Origin: Hymenopus coronatus
Taxonomy: Eukaryota > Arthropoda > Insecta > Mantodea > Hymenopodidae
Direction: 5' to 3'
DNA length: 64,000 nucleotides
Assembly (NCBI GenBank): GCA_030762935.1
Contig: CM060893.1
Location: 11,390,001-11,454,000 of the forward strand
Below are positions 1 through 12,733 of the stretch, one piece after another. Both the position numbers and the translations under genes were made by a program. Numbering within the stretch: the first letter of the stretch is position 1; each line of letters opens with the position of its first letter. The notes under the pieces are model-generated. The model was not told where the DNA came from, ran no database searches, and worked only from the letters and a program-made list of their open reading frames with translations.

Positions 1-60
1 TATTTCAAACCTCTACTACTTTTCTTTTATAATTTTCAGATTATCTATAAAAGTAAATAA

Positions 61-115
61 CAGTGGATAGAGAAAGTCATGTAATTGTAACACATCAGAA
101 TTTTTTCCAGTATAT
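61..115 (-). repeat. R1 end fragment
   Basis: TAGAGAAAGTCATGTAATTG and ACACATCAGA match the outer end of R1 copy 2. Only about 50 bp are recognisable. Confidence 0.5.
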
Positions 116-459
116 TTCAACTTAGAACCTAGTATCTATATACTGCTAATGTCAGACAATTACCGGAACATAAATTGAAGCACAAGCGTAAATAATGAAT
201 TATTACTTTAAACATCAGTCATTCCTCTTTTTTTTTTTTTCTTCTTTTTTCAGTAGGCATATTAGCTGACCAACATTATCTTGTAAATATGAGCAACACT
301 TGTTTTAATGTTAACAAAATCTCTTATGAAAGCTGTATTTATTCAGAAAGAAAACCTTAACAGTATGCATATTCGGCAGGTTTGCTATGTGTTAAGTTTA
401 TCTGGAATATTAAAGGGAACTGCCTCAACTCAAACAAGAATTACTTTTGCATGTTTTAC

Positions 460-713
460 CTGTAACTCCAGATCTTCTGATTTCACTTGAGCCACTAATG
501 TACTTTGGAAACACCCAGGTTCTTTCTTTATTTCTATATTGGTGTCTGAATTAATAACAGCTACCTCTGAATCAGGAGTTTCCGATTTCACTCGAACTAA
601 CATTCCTTCCAAATACCAGGTTTCTTCTTCTCTTTCTAAACTGGTATCCATTTCATATTCATTCAAATAAGCACAATCTTCACTGCTAAAGCTGAATAGT
701 TTCTTATGAGATT
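460..713 (-). CDS. Gene 1: acidic SUMO-motif N-terminal exon of a ZNF gene (partial)
   Basis: Seen: an open frame on the minus strand with acceptor CTTCAG just above 713 and donor CAG|gtaaaa at 460/459, ending in phase 0. The likely initiator is the ATG of MDTSLEREEE, at about 651. An exon entered at 713 would be open in the same frame but would need one upstream base to complete its first codon. The peptide is acidic and has three psi-K-x-E sites (VKSE, IKKEP, VKSE) and the spacing EETWYLEG, like WWLETE and YFLETD in genes 2 and 3. Inferred: this is the N-terminal effector module of a C2H2 gene whose finger exon lies left of the window. No finger exon is visible between 1 and 459. No known domain name is recognised. 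Confidence 0.65.
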
Positions 714-3700
714 CTGAAGGAAGAATTCACAGATTTCATTTCATTAGATGTTTTTTTTATGTTGAGAAACTTCTCTCAATGTTATTTGACAGGTCCACAG
801 CAAAATCTATAAACAGAGATATGTCAATGTTTAATGTGAAACTGTTACAGGTAAACATGCAAATTAAGAAAACCAATGCCACGATATTTCATTGTGGAAA
901 TATAAACACATTCCAAAGGTAGACAAAGATGAGAACTGGATACGGTTTCTTCCACAAATTTTGGCAGCAGGGTTAAACACTTCAGTGAGTGGTGAACTCT
1001 CAATATTTTGCATTCAATGTAATGACTAGATTAAACTAATAATTTGCAGCACATTTAAATGCTCACTCAACTAATCCAGAAATCAAATTTAAATCCCCTA
1101 GCAATGAAGGTGGTAGTTAAGCTTAATCATTTAAAAATCAACCAATGCGTATATTTTCTGTAAATCTGCCTGCACCATATAAATGCATAAACTCACCAGT
1201 ACTATTATCCTAGTACTGCTGTTATGTGTGAAAGCTAAAAAACTGAAACTTTCCCTACTCTTTTGTTTTGTGAAAAATTGGAGGTGTTACAAAGCATTGG
1301 TTTGGCTCCAGTGGAATTAAATATACAAATTTTGCATTTGAGACATCGCTACATACAGCTATGTAGAACAATGCAGCATTGCAAGCTCAGTTTGTCATAC
1401 AATGCATAACCCAAAAAAAACATATGCAAGCTCTGGTCATCAAATTATGCAAATGGGTTATGGGTAATAAAAGCAGATGCTGAGTTATGTTAGCTAGTAC
1501 AAGCCTTGCAACATTTCTAGCTTCCCCACTTGCTCAAAGTCTACAGTGAGCTGTCACATGTCTCTCAGTATTTTGCACTAAATGTAGATGATCACATTAA
1601 AGATAACAAAATCAGATAAATGCTGGTAAATAGTGAGAGCTGGCATTGGCTTGAACCCTGCAACATTTCTGGCTGCCATAACATGACTCTCACCTTGCAC
1701 AGAGCAGTTGTCAATTAAAGTTGTGGTATATGCCAGAATAATTAAAAGCACAACATGTAAGCATGGGAATAGATTTTTATTTAGGAAACTCAGCTGAGTT
1801 CTCATCATTTTGTGGCATTGGAAGAAGCTTGACCAATCTACCAGTGAGGAAAATGTTTATACATGTAATCCCACTTTCACAGATTGTCCCTGTCTTGCTG
1901 TGGGATTAGCCAGGCCATTGGCAGTATTGCTGCCCAAACTAGTAAAGAGAAAGCGGTTTGTCAGATAACACCAGACTGTGGTATTCACCCTCATCCAACA
2001 AGTATGGGCCACAAACTTACTCTTGTGATATGGCACAAAAGACCTGTTCAACATGATGGCCAGAAGTATTTCCCAACAACTAGTACAAAAAGACAGTAAA
2101 GTGAAAAATGTGGCAAGAAATAAAAGTACATGCAATCCGTTCCATTTTCATTATTAGTAACTTATATGTGAATTAATTGGTTTAACTGTGACTGGCGTTG
2201 TAGAATTACCCTGTAGCTTCGGGTATTTACCTGTACATATACCTTTGTTTTGGAAATCTGTGGAAAGGAAAAAAGAATGTGGTAGATACAGCTTTAAAGA
2301 ATTTTTATATGAGTACTTGTGAATGGAAGCCATATAAAGTATGACATATTTGTAACAATACTCTGGTGAAAGGTATGAGTGTGATTCAAGATATCAATAT
2401 ATTATGAATGAATTGGAATATTCACAAGGAATAATAAGACATGAAACAGAAGTAGTGAAATAATGATTCAAATTTAGAAGCATATATACAGTGTTGATGA
2501 TAATGGTGATAGAGGGTATGGATATAAATCTATGACCCATCGATATGGAATAAATCACGCCAACATTAAAGAATATGAGGGAACTATTAATGCAGCTAAC
2601 AGAATTGAAGTAGATCTTGCACCACTGACTTGTATGCCATCCAGCATTATGTATGTACACACAGCAGTATGATTGAAGCAAATGGCTTACATATTAAGTT
2701 GCACATCCTGTGGTTGCTGTAGTTATTCTTTCTCTAATATACAGCTTATTTATAATTTCCTCACATTTCCAATCATTCACAGCAAAGCATGACTCTTCTA
2801 CATGTCACTGATAACTACAACAATGCAACCATAACTATGGTGCAAGATGTCTCAAGTTTGCTTCTTGGTTATGAATAGCAATTTTTATTTTAGTTCCTAT
2901 CCTCCTCAGAGTCTGGAAATATTTTTTTAAACATTATCTTTATTGCTCCCTGCTCCATCACAATACTATATGCAACTGTATTAAAATAGTTCAAAGTTAT
3001 ACTTAAGTATTTTATTGTGTTATCTTTACATTGTTCATAAATTTTAGAACCTGAATTTTGAAGTTTTCAAAAGTCCAGTGCTTTGTATCGTCCATTGCAT
3101 TCTTGTTTTCATTACACTTTTCCTAAGAACTTATCTTTTACTTTTAACTGTCCACATTACCAAATGATATGCATCATTGATTGTTCACTTGCCCTGTACA
3201 TGCATGTTTAGTCTTATAAAATGTTAAATTGCTTAAAATGGATGTCCTGTGAGCATTGTTGTCAGAGGCCCACAATGCTGAAATATGCTCATTGCTCATG
3301 TTTGCACATATTACAGATTAACATTATGAAGCTATACATGACACCCTAACAAAACTTAGGCAGTCAGTACACGCAGAAATCTGCCTTTGGATAATGCTTG
3401 TGTCAATGTCTGCCAGATGGTAAGGAAAGTAGCTTCATTCTCTGGCATGCAATATTGGAAGCATTGTCATGGTGTGCCAGTAGACGCATGAGAGATCTTG
3501 CACACAAGGATCTATTTTCCAAACGGTGCCATCTCTTGTACAAGAAAAGTCTCCATCTGTACAGAGCTTAAGACGAGTGAAGCAATAACTCTTTAATTAT
3601 CAAAGATCTCATAGCCCCATCTGTTATTTTAGCCACAAGCTGCCAATGTTGTATCTATATTTTATATAATTACCTGAAAATGGGTATAATAATCCTGAAA

Positions 3701-3783
3701 ATTGTCACTCGTAAGCATCAGAACAATTTTATTCTTAATACCATTTTGAGCATATTCTTGTTTAAACAATATGGTAACCCAAA
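714..3783. other. No gene seen
   Basis: AT-rich unique DNA. A short phrase (GTGAG..CTCTCA.TATTTTGCA) occurs near 980 and 1545, a weak internal duplication. Short ORFs have no recognisable features. Confidence 0.5.
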
Positions 3784-3805
3784 ATAATAATAATAATAAT
3801 AAAGT

Positions 3806-5599
3806 ATTATGTAATAGCACAATTACGACCCTATTTCTATCAAAAGCATGTTTTACTACGTTTACGTTGTGCTATGTTTGAGTTTCGTCAATAGGTCGTA
3901 AATGTTTACCTACATATCTCTCTTATTGGACTACTGCCACCTCCTCGACCTTCGCACCAACAGAAAATCCCAAACGAAAGCGATGCGCATACTTTGGAGT
4001 GGGGGTACAAGAACTCTACCACACCATCTCTACATAAATGTAATGTATTTCATTTACTTAAAAGTGCGCTTTACTCACTAGGCCTACCCTTACACAATTA
4101 TATAAGTGATCGGCTTTTAAATCGTCTACATCAGTACTTTATGCCACATCCTAAAACCTATCACCGGCCCATATCTGCTACAAAAGGATTCGGTAATTAT
4201 AGAGAACTTGGGCCCCTCTATAAATTAAACAAATTGTGGTTTGACTGTAAGTTTGGTTTATACTTGTTACGTTTTCACCAATTTTTTTTATCGGAAAAGC
4301 TCCGTAATTAAATTAGACGCTAATTTATTACGTGCGCGTAGCGATCCTTTTTTTGTGAATATTTATGAAGTATGCTGCCTAGAAGGAGTAGAATATAAAT
4401 AAAGAAGTCTTGTAGTACTTTTTCAATGTAAATATATAATAATACTACAAGCTAAAGTGCCTAAAACCTGAGTTTCATTGTCGGCGGCAGGCGAACAGTG
4501 TTGTGGTATGCAACACCGGCATATGTCGCTAGACGCTGTGCTGATGTATGACAAGTATGTTTCACGCAGATACAGCCGTTCGGTGAATTTTATTATGCAG
4601 AACTTCGGCCACTCTAAAATCGAATGAAACTAAGTGCGATTGGTTGACTTTGTTTTTATGATGACAATTTCAAAGCCTGTGGATTTCAAATTTAGCGCGA
4701 GGTTAGGTTCCAATCCGTTTAGGTTAGTGTGTTTATAAATTTATGTTTCTAATTTTATATCGTGGTAGTACCTCATTATCGATGTTTCCAACAACTCCTA
4801 ACAGCGCAATGGATACAACATTAGTTTTTTAAACCATCTCACCACCCATAATCCCTCTCTAACCACACCGGTCCCGTTAAAGTGCAAAACTGGCATAATT
4901 CGCAGCGGGGAGTTAGCGGCTCAACTTGTAAATAATTACCAAGGATTCTTAAACCTTTTGATGTGATGGTAGCATGAAATACTTACCATTCCATTTTCAT
5001 CTCAAGCGACAAGTGGCATTGCTGTATTCCCTTGGGCTCTTCGCTGTCATAACCTTCAGCGTAGACACAACTCTTCAAAATATTTTCATATAATTATGCC
5101 CGAGAATCCTCAAAGTTTTATCATTGTAGCCAACAAGCGAACATACCTTCAACTAGATCAGCATTCAAAATCCGCTAGAACAACATTAGACAGCTTAAGA
5201 TAGTCCGAATTCGATAACCTTGGCAACAGCGTGATGTGGCTGGCGGCTTCTTACCTGTAATAAATCAATAAACTGGTCGTACCTCATTGGATATTGTGGG
5301 TATTATTTAGTGAGTGACGGGCCTGCTCAAATCAACTCCCACAATTTAAACCATATTGCGAGAAGTGATTGTATGAAAAATTGCTGCTCTCGCTCGACGT
5401 ACGCATTATTATCGTTGTATTGTTGGTAAGGGTGTAGTATAGGTGCTGTGGGCTTTTAGGAATGGTGATGACGTCATAGGGGTGGCTGTTGCCAACTATG
5501 ATACTGTAAGTCCTGCAGATTGCCTACAACACAAGCACAGTGTGCGGCGCGAAATAATAATAATAATTTGTATATTATTATGATCATTAATATGAGGTC
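3806..5599. other. CpG-bearing unique DNA, possible promoter region
   Basis: CpG dinucleotides are clearly denser than in the surroundings (around 4490-4580, 4900-4920, 5390-5410, 5545), and an AGGTTAGGTT-like motif lies at about 4701. It lies between gene 1 (-) and gene 2 (+), so a bidirectional promoter is conceivable. There is no direct evidence such as a mapped first exon. Confidence 0.3.
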
Positions 5600-5831
5600 G
5601 CGCCGTGGCCGAGTGGTTAGACTACTCGCCTCTCATCTAGACGGCCGGGATTCGATCCCAAGCGACCGCATGTAAGATTTGTGGTGGACAAAGCGGCGCT
5701 GGGGCGGGTTTTCTCCGGGTTCTCCGGTTTCCCCCGCTATCGCATTCCACGGTGCTCCATCATCATTCATGTATCACCAGCGTCACCTGCGGTGCCATAA
5801 GTAGTTAAAGCGGGCGTTAAACACTACAAAA
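5600..5831 (+). mobile_element. SINE-A (tRNA-derived)
   Basis: Head with A-box TGGCCGAGTGGTTAGA and B-box GGGATTCGATCCC (5647-5659), then a shared body (GTGGTGGACAAAGCGGCGC, GGGTTTTCTCCGGGTTCTCC) and tail GGCGTTAAACACTAC. It is followed by an ATT microsatellite to about 5868. The unpaired head and shared body rule out a working tRNA. This is the least decayed SINE-A here. Confidence 0.9.
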
Positions 5832-6450
5832 ATTATTATTAATTATTATTATTATTATTATTATTATTGGCGGAAATATTGAAAAAATAATAACGACAAA
5901 ACAAGTTTGTTTACTGATAAACCTTATGATTTTTAAATTCTTGGTGGTAGAAAACATTAAGTGGGTGTCCAACACATATTGTCCACTGGTACAAAATTTT
6001 AAAATTCACTAAGGCTCGTTATAAGCGAACTTAGAATATTTTATCGCCGAGTGTAAAAGAAAAAAAAAGTGACTGTTTCTGAACTTGTTACATGTATATC
6101 TAACTATTTGGGGTCAGCTAAGTACAAGTTTTAGGCATCTGGGATGACCTTTAAAGCGTAAATAGTCAGTCAGAAAACGTGGAAATGTTTCGGAAACTGC
6201 TAACGTAACGAAAAGAATCATTCGCTTCAAATTCTCTATTATTAGACTTTCCTGGCTATCTGAAGAGTACAAAATAATTCAGGATTAAGAAGCGGAATGG
6301 GACTACCAGGCAACTGGGAAGTATTTTGGAAATTGCTAGCGCTACGAAAGGAATTATTTACTTCAAGTTGTACGTTTTCAGGAATTGTTGAGCATTTTTT
6401 TAGTTTCCTGGTCCTAGCATACAAAAGAAATCTTATGTATTCTATTTATA

Positions 6451-7216
6451 TGACTTTCTTTACATCTCGGTAACAAATTAATGTAAAAATCTTATTCTCC
6501 TATTTGGTTCATGCTTATCGAGATAAACATTAGCAGAATTGGTCTTATTGCTTGTTTTCTTGTAAGTAAAAGGGAAATAAAGGAACAATCTCTGCTAGAG
6601 CAATAGTCAGATGTTTTAAAAGCAGGTTGCCATGTGGATGAAATCAGTTTCTTTGCACTGCCAGGAGTTGAGGAATTCCCGTTTGTGAGAAGTTTTAAGT
6701 ATTTTAAAACTGAAAGCAATAACAAGAAGTTCCTAAAAATGTAAGTGATATAAATAGTGTATTTAAACAACATCTACATTTTTTGTGTAGTAAGTTTTTG
6801 TCTATCTCTTATGGTTTGCCAGTTATGCAAAATTCATTCAGAATAAACGTGTCTTCAGATAATATTCCCAGAAAATTCAACATATGCATTTGATATGTGA
6901 TATAAATATCTTTAATTTACAGTATTTTAATAAAATCGTTAGTCATTTTTGAGAAAATAAAATTTTTCTAACATTTTTCCATGTGAAGGGTATTTGGAGT
7001 GGGGGAATTTTCTTCAAAATCTTCGTATCTCATCCTTGGAAGATACTAAACTCGTATACCAACCGACTTTTCAGTTTTGAGTTATTTTGTTCACAGACAC
7101 ACGGACCTTTTTCTAAAAATGCTTTTTTCTGGATACAGGAGATTCCCGCTGAAATTTCGACACCGAATTTTGGGTGGAATGCAATCGCTTCTCAACATAC
7201 TACGTGTAGAGAAAGT
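6451..7216 (+). repeat. R1 repeat, copy 1
   Basis: About 770 bp running from ACTTTCTTTAC to GTAGAGAAAGT. Shared phrases are TTTTTGTCTATCTCTTATGG, TCCATGTGAAGGGTATT and TCCTTGGAAGATACT. It is non-coding. It sits inside a tandem repeat whose unit (GGA.TAAGAAGCGGAA.GGGAC) appears at about 6281 and 7227. Confidence 0.8.
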
Positions 7217-7551
7217 ACTAATTGAGGACTAAGAAGCGGAAGGGACAATCACACAACGTGGAAGTATTTTGAAAACTGCCAATGCAAAAAAAAAATTATC
7301 TTCCTCAAATTGTACAGTTTCAGACATGTTGAGTATATTTTATAGTATCCTAGTTAGTCGAAAATATGTAAGAATCATAGTTGATGGGAACTTCAAACGT
7401 TATCCTGCAGAAATGTCAAATTATAAACATTTTTATTGCCGTGTAAATCATTCAAACATACCTATACCTAAGATACTAAATCATTAGTGTTTTATATATA
7501 TTACATACACACCAAACAAACATATAATTATAAAAGAACACAACAGACAAG

Positions 7552-7900
7552 AGTGGCGATTTGGGAATTACTTTAATGGCATTCTTAGTGTACGCCTCTG
7601 GTTCCCAAGGTCGCGGGTTCAAACTCGGCGCAGGACGATGCATTTTTTGAGGAGTTGGTTTAACGTGGCTTCCTTTAGAAGGAAAGTTAAACCTTGGTCA
7701 CGCGCCTTAAATTTATGCCACGTAAAAGAAATTCAAGTCTGGTAACAGGCCCCAGAATTAATTATGCGCCCAATGTAGAATGGAACGCTGAGAACTATAA
7801 AACGATAACATGCTATAGCCCGCTTTAAGCTCCATGGAACCCGAGATCATTTGAGCATCATTAAGTGATGTTAAACTACCCAAAAAATAAATAAATAAAA
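7552..7900 (+). mobile_element. SINE-B joined to a SINE-C tail
   Basis: A diverged SINE-B (GGTCGCGGGTTCAAACTC, GGCTTCCTTTAGAAGGAAAG, GTAGAATGGAACGCTGAGAAC) runs to about 7805. It is followed by the 3' part of SINE-C (AAGCTCCATGGAACCCGAGA, TCATTTGAGCATCAT) and an AAATA-rich tail. It is either a chimera or one SINE beside another. Confidence 0.75.
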
Positions 7901-8699
7901 AATAACATGCTATAAACGTTTTTCCGTTATTTTTATGCAGCTTCTGTTTCACCTAATTTACCGGAGTTCGGCATTTTCTTCACTACCTATTGTTGTAAAG
8001 TGCTTCAACAATTTATGTCTTATTGCTCAAACACAATGATAACATACTGCTCGTCCTTCCGCGTTATTTGCATGAAGCTTCTATTTAACCTAATTCACCC
8101 GAGTTTGTCAGTTTCTTCACTTTATACTTATTGTAATAAAATGTAGGTAAGCTTACCTTTACATCATTACCTTGTCTGCTTGAATAGTTTTCATATTCTT
8201 AAAAACTATTACAATTTGTGTGCATTATATAATTTAATTTCTTCACTCTGAAATACAGCATTGTTATTAGCATATATGTAGTTTACGTTCACTTTTATAA
8301 ACCGCTGAAATTGTTTCTAAGGTTTTGGTTGGCACGTTATATTTAGCGCAGGAATGTTTCTTCGGTTGGCTTCGCTGGCCAACGCTCTCGCACTTGCTAG
8401 TAGACGATAGCACCTATATTCTATACATGTTTTATTGTGTGTTTGCAGAAATAGTCTAATTCGCTATAAAGTGATAATTAGTGGTTAACGAGTTAGTTTA
8501 ACGCTAAACTTTTAAGACCGTTATTGAATTTGTGTAAAAGTATATATATAGATGTATGAAATATTGTCGAAATGGGTCGTGCTGTATTCCCAGCTGTAAA
8601 TAATGGCAGTGCACCGCTTACGGTAATTTTCAGATTAATTATGACTGAGTAGGTAAAGATATACGATAGTTGCATTTTACACACTTGGTGGTAAACTAC
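7901..8699. other. No gene; diverged tandem pair
   Basis: 7904-8035 and 8036-8150 are related (GATAACAT, TTCCG..TTATTT..ATG.AGCTTCT, ACCTAATT..CCGAG). The 14-bp palindrome AGGTAAGCTTACCT lies near 8145. Confidence 0.5.
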
Positions 8700-8985
8700 A
8701 AGTTTAAATGCTGGGTAAAGCTTCCACTGGCGATCCATATTTGAAAGTGTTAACTTCATGTGAAAAGTGCCAGATTGCCGAAGTTTTGACTCCTTCACAG
8801 ATACCTCGAGTACGCCCTGTCGTTCCTTCCTCTACTTAGAAAACATCACTCGGCTACGCTTTGCGGCTTAAGGCCCTAAACGTTTAAAAAAGACCAGTAA
8901 GTAACTACAAAGCAGCTCTAATAACAGAATAATAAAAGTACCAAATCCAGATCATGTATTGAAGTTATGCCAAGTGGTGTAGCCA
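8700..8985 (+). repeat. Duplicated block D, copy 1
   Basis: ACTGGCGATCCATATTTGAA, CGGCTTAAGGCCCTAAACG, AAGTAACTACAAAGC and TACCAAATCCAGAT recur inverted at about 35090-35390. It has no open frame. Confidence 0.8.
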
Positions 8986-10373
8986 CTTATAAATAATGCC
9001 ATTTAACTTAAGGAGAATTCTCTAAATAATATAGATGATGTCAACAAATGTTGGATGCCTTTGTTGTCCAGAAATCTGACTTTCAGGGTTGAAAGTACTG
9101 ACAAACATTGATATGAACAATTACACAAAGGTGTGAATAAAAGAGTTATTCAAAAGATTTGTCCAAGAAGCCGCAAAACAGGGAAGTGAGACAAAAAGCC
9201 ACTGATGATCTTGGAGAGAAGGTGTAAAGGTGGAAGGAGCCAAAACTTATACAATTTGTAAATATTTTGGGTTACTTTTTCTTTTCTTTTTGGTTGATAT
9301 GCTATAAATGTGTTACTTGTTTTACTTTTTCTGTTATATTGAAGTTGATAGACATGGTTAGTAGCCCAAAAATTAGCTGTCATTTCATATAGTTACTTTT
9401 TTCTTTATTTTTTGATTATATACTTAAAGTGTTAAATGCTTACGAGTTGTCATGCTACTTTCTAATGTAAATTACTTCACATTTTTATTTGAAGTATGTA
9501 CCTAGTGGTGAATGCATAGAAGTTAAAGAGGATCTGAAGCTTTCCTGGTGACGAACATATTCTAGATGTTCTTGGGCTTCAAGCCAGGTGTAGTGATGAA
9601 GAGCCATTGATGTTTCAGGAGCGTCGATTACTCTTCATCACTACACCTGGCTTGAATGTCTAGAAGTTGTCTTAGTACTTTTTTACTTTCAACCAAAACG
9701 TAAAATAACCAAAACTAAAAAGTGGTAAATGCTTAGGAATTATCTTGCTACATTACAATTACGCAGGTTATATTATGCCCATTGTCTATTCTATTTTCCT
9801 AACCAGAGTAACTCAAGTCAGTGTTGGGTCAAATATCATACAATACCTATACAGGAAAGTTGGCACAAGAAAAAAAAAAAAGTAGGCTTGGAACACATCA
9901 GCCTAGAGGCACAGTATCAGCTGTGTAAGAAATATGGAGAAATAGGTATTTGCTTTACTGATTTTTAAGCAGTGGCAACCTTGTGGGCTACATTTCATTT
10001 CATTTCTTTCTTTCAATTTTCTTTGAGATAAAGATATTTAATTACTGTTTTAAAAAATACAACTGGTGCTTCTCCACAAGTTTATGTTTCATTCAAACTA
10101 CACATATAAGGGCATATTATGAAAACTTACTAAAAAACGTGGATTCAGGTAGACACAATTTCATTAGTAAAAAAGAAATATCACATATTTCAGGAAGGAG
10201 TAATAGTAATTAAGTTGATAGAATATTATTTCTGTTTTCATTATACATTTAATAACATCAAGTGAAACTTTGTAATAATGATTAAGGAGGTAAAGAATTC
10301 TTGAAGATTGAATTGCAGAGCACCTTCCTCCTTTATATATAAATGAGATTGTCACTGATTGGCTGGCAGACTT
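8986..10373. other. No gene seen apart from the hairpin at 9579
   Basis: AT-rich, with an A run near 9870. Short ORFs lack domain features. Confidence 0.5.
9579..9655. repeat. Perfect 25-bp inverted repeat with 27-bp loop
   Basis: Arms 9579-9603 and 9631-9655 (TCAAGCCAGGTGTAGTGATG..) are exact reverse complements. No gene neighbours. Confidence 0.9.
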
Positions 10374-10745
10374 TTAATCATCTGTGTTCCAACTACAGTA
10401 TCCTTCCCTCGGTATTACTGGTTCTGGTTGTTTGATTATTTGTAGGTGTTCAAATGCTGGTATACATGCCTTGTGTAACTTTCCCATCTCTTCTTTACAA
10501 TTAAAATTGTCTTTATGCTTGTGTATCTCTATTGCCTCCCAACAAAATCTAGCATGAAATTATTCTGAGGAACTGATGAGTTCCATGTCTGTAAAACAAA
10601 TGTCATGGCCCATTTGAAGGGCATTTTCCACTACTGCTGATTTGTCTGTGTGCCTGAATCTGGAACTTTGTTTGTATTCTTTTAATCTTTTATTTATGCT
10701 GTGTTTAGTTGTGCCTATTTCGACTGCATTTAGTGTTGCTGTTGT
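10374..10745 (-). mobile_element. Penelope-like element 3' fragment (GIY-YIG endonuclease)
   Basis: Seen on the minus strand: NAVEIGTTKHSINKRLKEYK, TDKSAVVENALQMGHDI and MELISSSE, one TAA at 10560-10562, then FHARFCWEAIEIHKHKDN continuing in the same frame to WNTDD-stop at 10374. This is the layout of the GIY-YIG domain at the C-terminus of Penelope-like retroelements. The first motif is altered (VEIG where Y-x-G is expected). The 5' part is replaced by the ATT microsatellite. The reverse transcriptase is absent. Confidence 0.82.
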
Positions 10746-10749
10746 TACA

Positions 10750-10815
<66 letters not shown>

Positions 10816-10857
10816 AATATTATCATCATCATCATTATTATTATTATTATATGGTTA
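10750..10857. repeat. ATT/TTA microsatellite
   Basis: Almost pure trinucleotide for about 108 bp with a short ATC patch. It separates the Penelope fragment from the IS630-type transposase. Smaller ones occur at 3784-3805, 5836-5868 and 33004-33022. Confidence 0.95.
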
Positions 10858-10907
10858 CTGGTTTGTCAGACACCAAAAGAAAAATCAGCCCTTAAAAGAG
10901 CCAAAGC

Positions 10908-12130
10908 CGTGAGTTTATATTCAGGCTTCATGAGTACTTTGATAAGGAGCGGGAAAATGGTGGACCTCTTCTACTTGTGACCAAAGTGTTGGATAGGGTT
11001 TGTGAAACACTGAAGGTTGGTAAAACCACGGTTAAGAGTGTGATGAAGGAAAAATGTCCAAATTGATTTTAATACACCGTCTGCAGTTCTGCATACTCCA
11101 GGAAAGTAAAGACCACGAGTTAGCCCTAAAACATCTCAATGCATTTCAAAAGGATGTGATTAGACAGCATGTATATCAATATTGCATGAGAAAGGAATTT
11201 CCTACACATGAGAAGCTATTGTGCTCTCTGAAGGAAGCTCGTTTATTCAATGGTGGAAAAAGCAGCTTAAGTAAGGTGCTAAAAGAACTTGGTTTTCGAC
11301 TTAAGAAATTTTCTGGTTGGAAAGCTGTGACATAGTGCATGGTGTGGAAAATGTTTGTGGGAAATTTTAAAAACTAATCCCGAAAAGGTAGTCTGGTTTG
11401 ATGAAACATAGATAAATGTGGGACATACAAAGACAAAGACCTGGACAGATGACACTATTGCAGGGACAATAAAAGTGCCAGTTGGGAAAGGAAGTAGATT
11501 GATTCTACTTCATGCTGATGGTGTATATGGTTTTGTTCCAGGGGCAGTGCTCTTATTCAGATCAAAGAGCACTCATAATTATCACAAAGAAATGAATGGA
11601 GACACATTCAAGACCTGTTCCAAGAATCTCTTCTGCCAAATATCACTCCAAACTGCATTATTGTTATGGACAATGCGCCATTACATTTGGTTCAATTAAA
11701 CAAAGCATCGACAATGAACACTGGAAAGAATGTCATTCTACAGTGGTTGGAGAAGAACAATATACCTCGAGTGTCTGTAGAAATGGCGAAAGCAGAACTC
11801 GTGAAAATTTCAAAAGTGTACAAGCCACACTTCTGTACTCATGAGATAGACGCCATTGCTGCTGTTCACGGTCACACTGTTATCTGACTACCTCCCTAAC
11901 ACTGCCATTTCAATGCAATTGAATTAATTTGGGCACAAGTGAAAGATATGTTGCAGAACATAATAAAACATTCTGTATTGCTGATGTTGAACTACTGGTG
12001 CGCAAGGAATTCAGCAAGTGACAGCAGATAAGAGGAAGATGTTGTGGATCACATCTGAAAAATCCTGAAACAAGCAAGGGAAGCTGACGACATAGTGGAA
12101 ACATGTGTGGAGGAACTAATAATTTCACTC
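10908..12130 (+). pseudogene. IS630/Tc1-type DDE transposase, decayed
   Basis: Seen: an open N-terminal stretch (FIFRLHEYFDKERENGGPLL, LKVGKTTVKSVMKEK) from 10908. A frame change follows to AFQKDVIRQHVYQYC..GGKSSLSKVLKELGFR (11054-11335). The catalytic region has WFDET followed by a TAG and then INVGHTKTKTW, then KGSRLILLHADG, HNYHKEMNGD, a frameshift, IVMDNAPLH (second Asp), and after another break NAIELIWAQVK (Glu). The order of D, D and E motifs fits the IS630-Tc1-mariner superfamily, with an extended second spacer. No intact copy or clear terminal repeats were seen. Confidence 0.8.
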
Positions 12131-12523
12131 AGTCCTGATGCAACAGCAGTTGCTCCAGTGATGAAGCTGAGGAAATTGATATTACGAGTATTGTGGCATT
12201 TTCCCATTCATTTAAGTGTAAGTTGTTTAATAGTCACTTTTAATTAGAATAATTTTTTTCTTTGTATATGGCATACCAATTGTCTCCTTGTATTACTATT
12301 CTGTAATAATGTATAATATACATATTCAAATTGTCCAGTTCACAGAAATACTCCCATAATCATGGAATATGGACAGATCGTGCATTAATAAGTAGATCTG
12401 AGTGCATGCAAAATACATATGTGTAGCATGGGTGCCATCTAAATGAACAGTGAGGGTAACATATGGAATGTCTTAGTGATCATTGTGTTTAGCTTAACAG
12501 ATCCTTTTTTTTTCATAGTCGGC

Positions 12524-12733
12524 TTACCCTTCCTGTTATGTAATATTAGCACTGCCCTAGGACTTACAAGTGGGTGCCTAAAGGTCAGAAGCCTGTCGGG
12601 AAGCCATTGTCAAGTAAGCACAGAAAGAAGAAAGTGGAACAACTGGTCAGCCTGTAGCCAGGCATAAGTATGAGGAAGTGAATGGTATGAAAGCAAAATG
12701 GATGATGGTTGGGGAAACCTGGAGAACCCACCA
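12524..12733 (-). mobile_element. SINE-A long-variant fragment
   Basis: Plus-strand text CGGCTTACCC..CCTAGGACTTACAAG..GGTCAGAAGCCTGT..GCCTGTAGCCAGGCATAAG aligns with the 3' two thirds of 62421-62788. The tRNA-like head is not recognisable. Confidence 0.7.

Noticed and set aside
3994..4311. 105-codon ORF near the CpG-bearing region
   Set aside because: No recognisable domain and composition like the surrounding non-coding DNA.
5600..5675. Possible functional tRNA genes at several sites (5600, 14525, 19133, 42398, 47517, 52154, 63763)
   Set aside because: Each has A- and B-box-like text but is followed by a body shared with other copies and, in most cases, by a target duplication. They are SINE heads.
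10642..10980. 112-codon and 67-codon ORFs with poly-Ile or poly-Leu
   Set aside because: Microsatellite translation reading into the transposase start.
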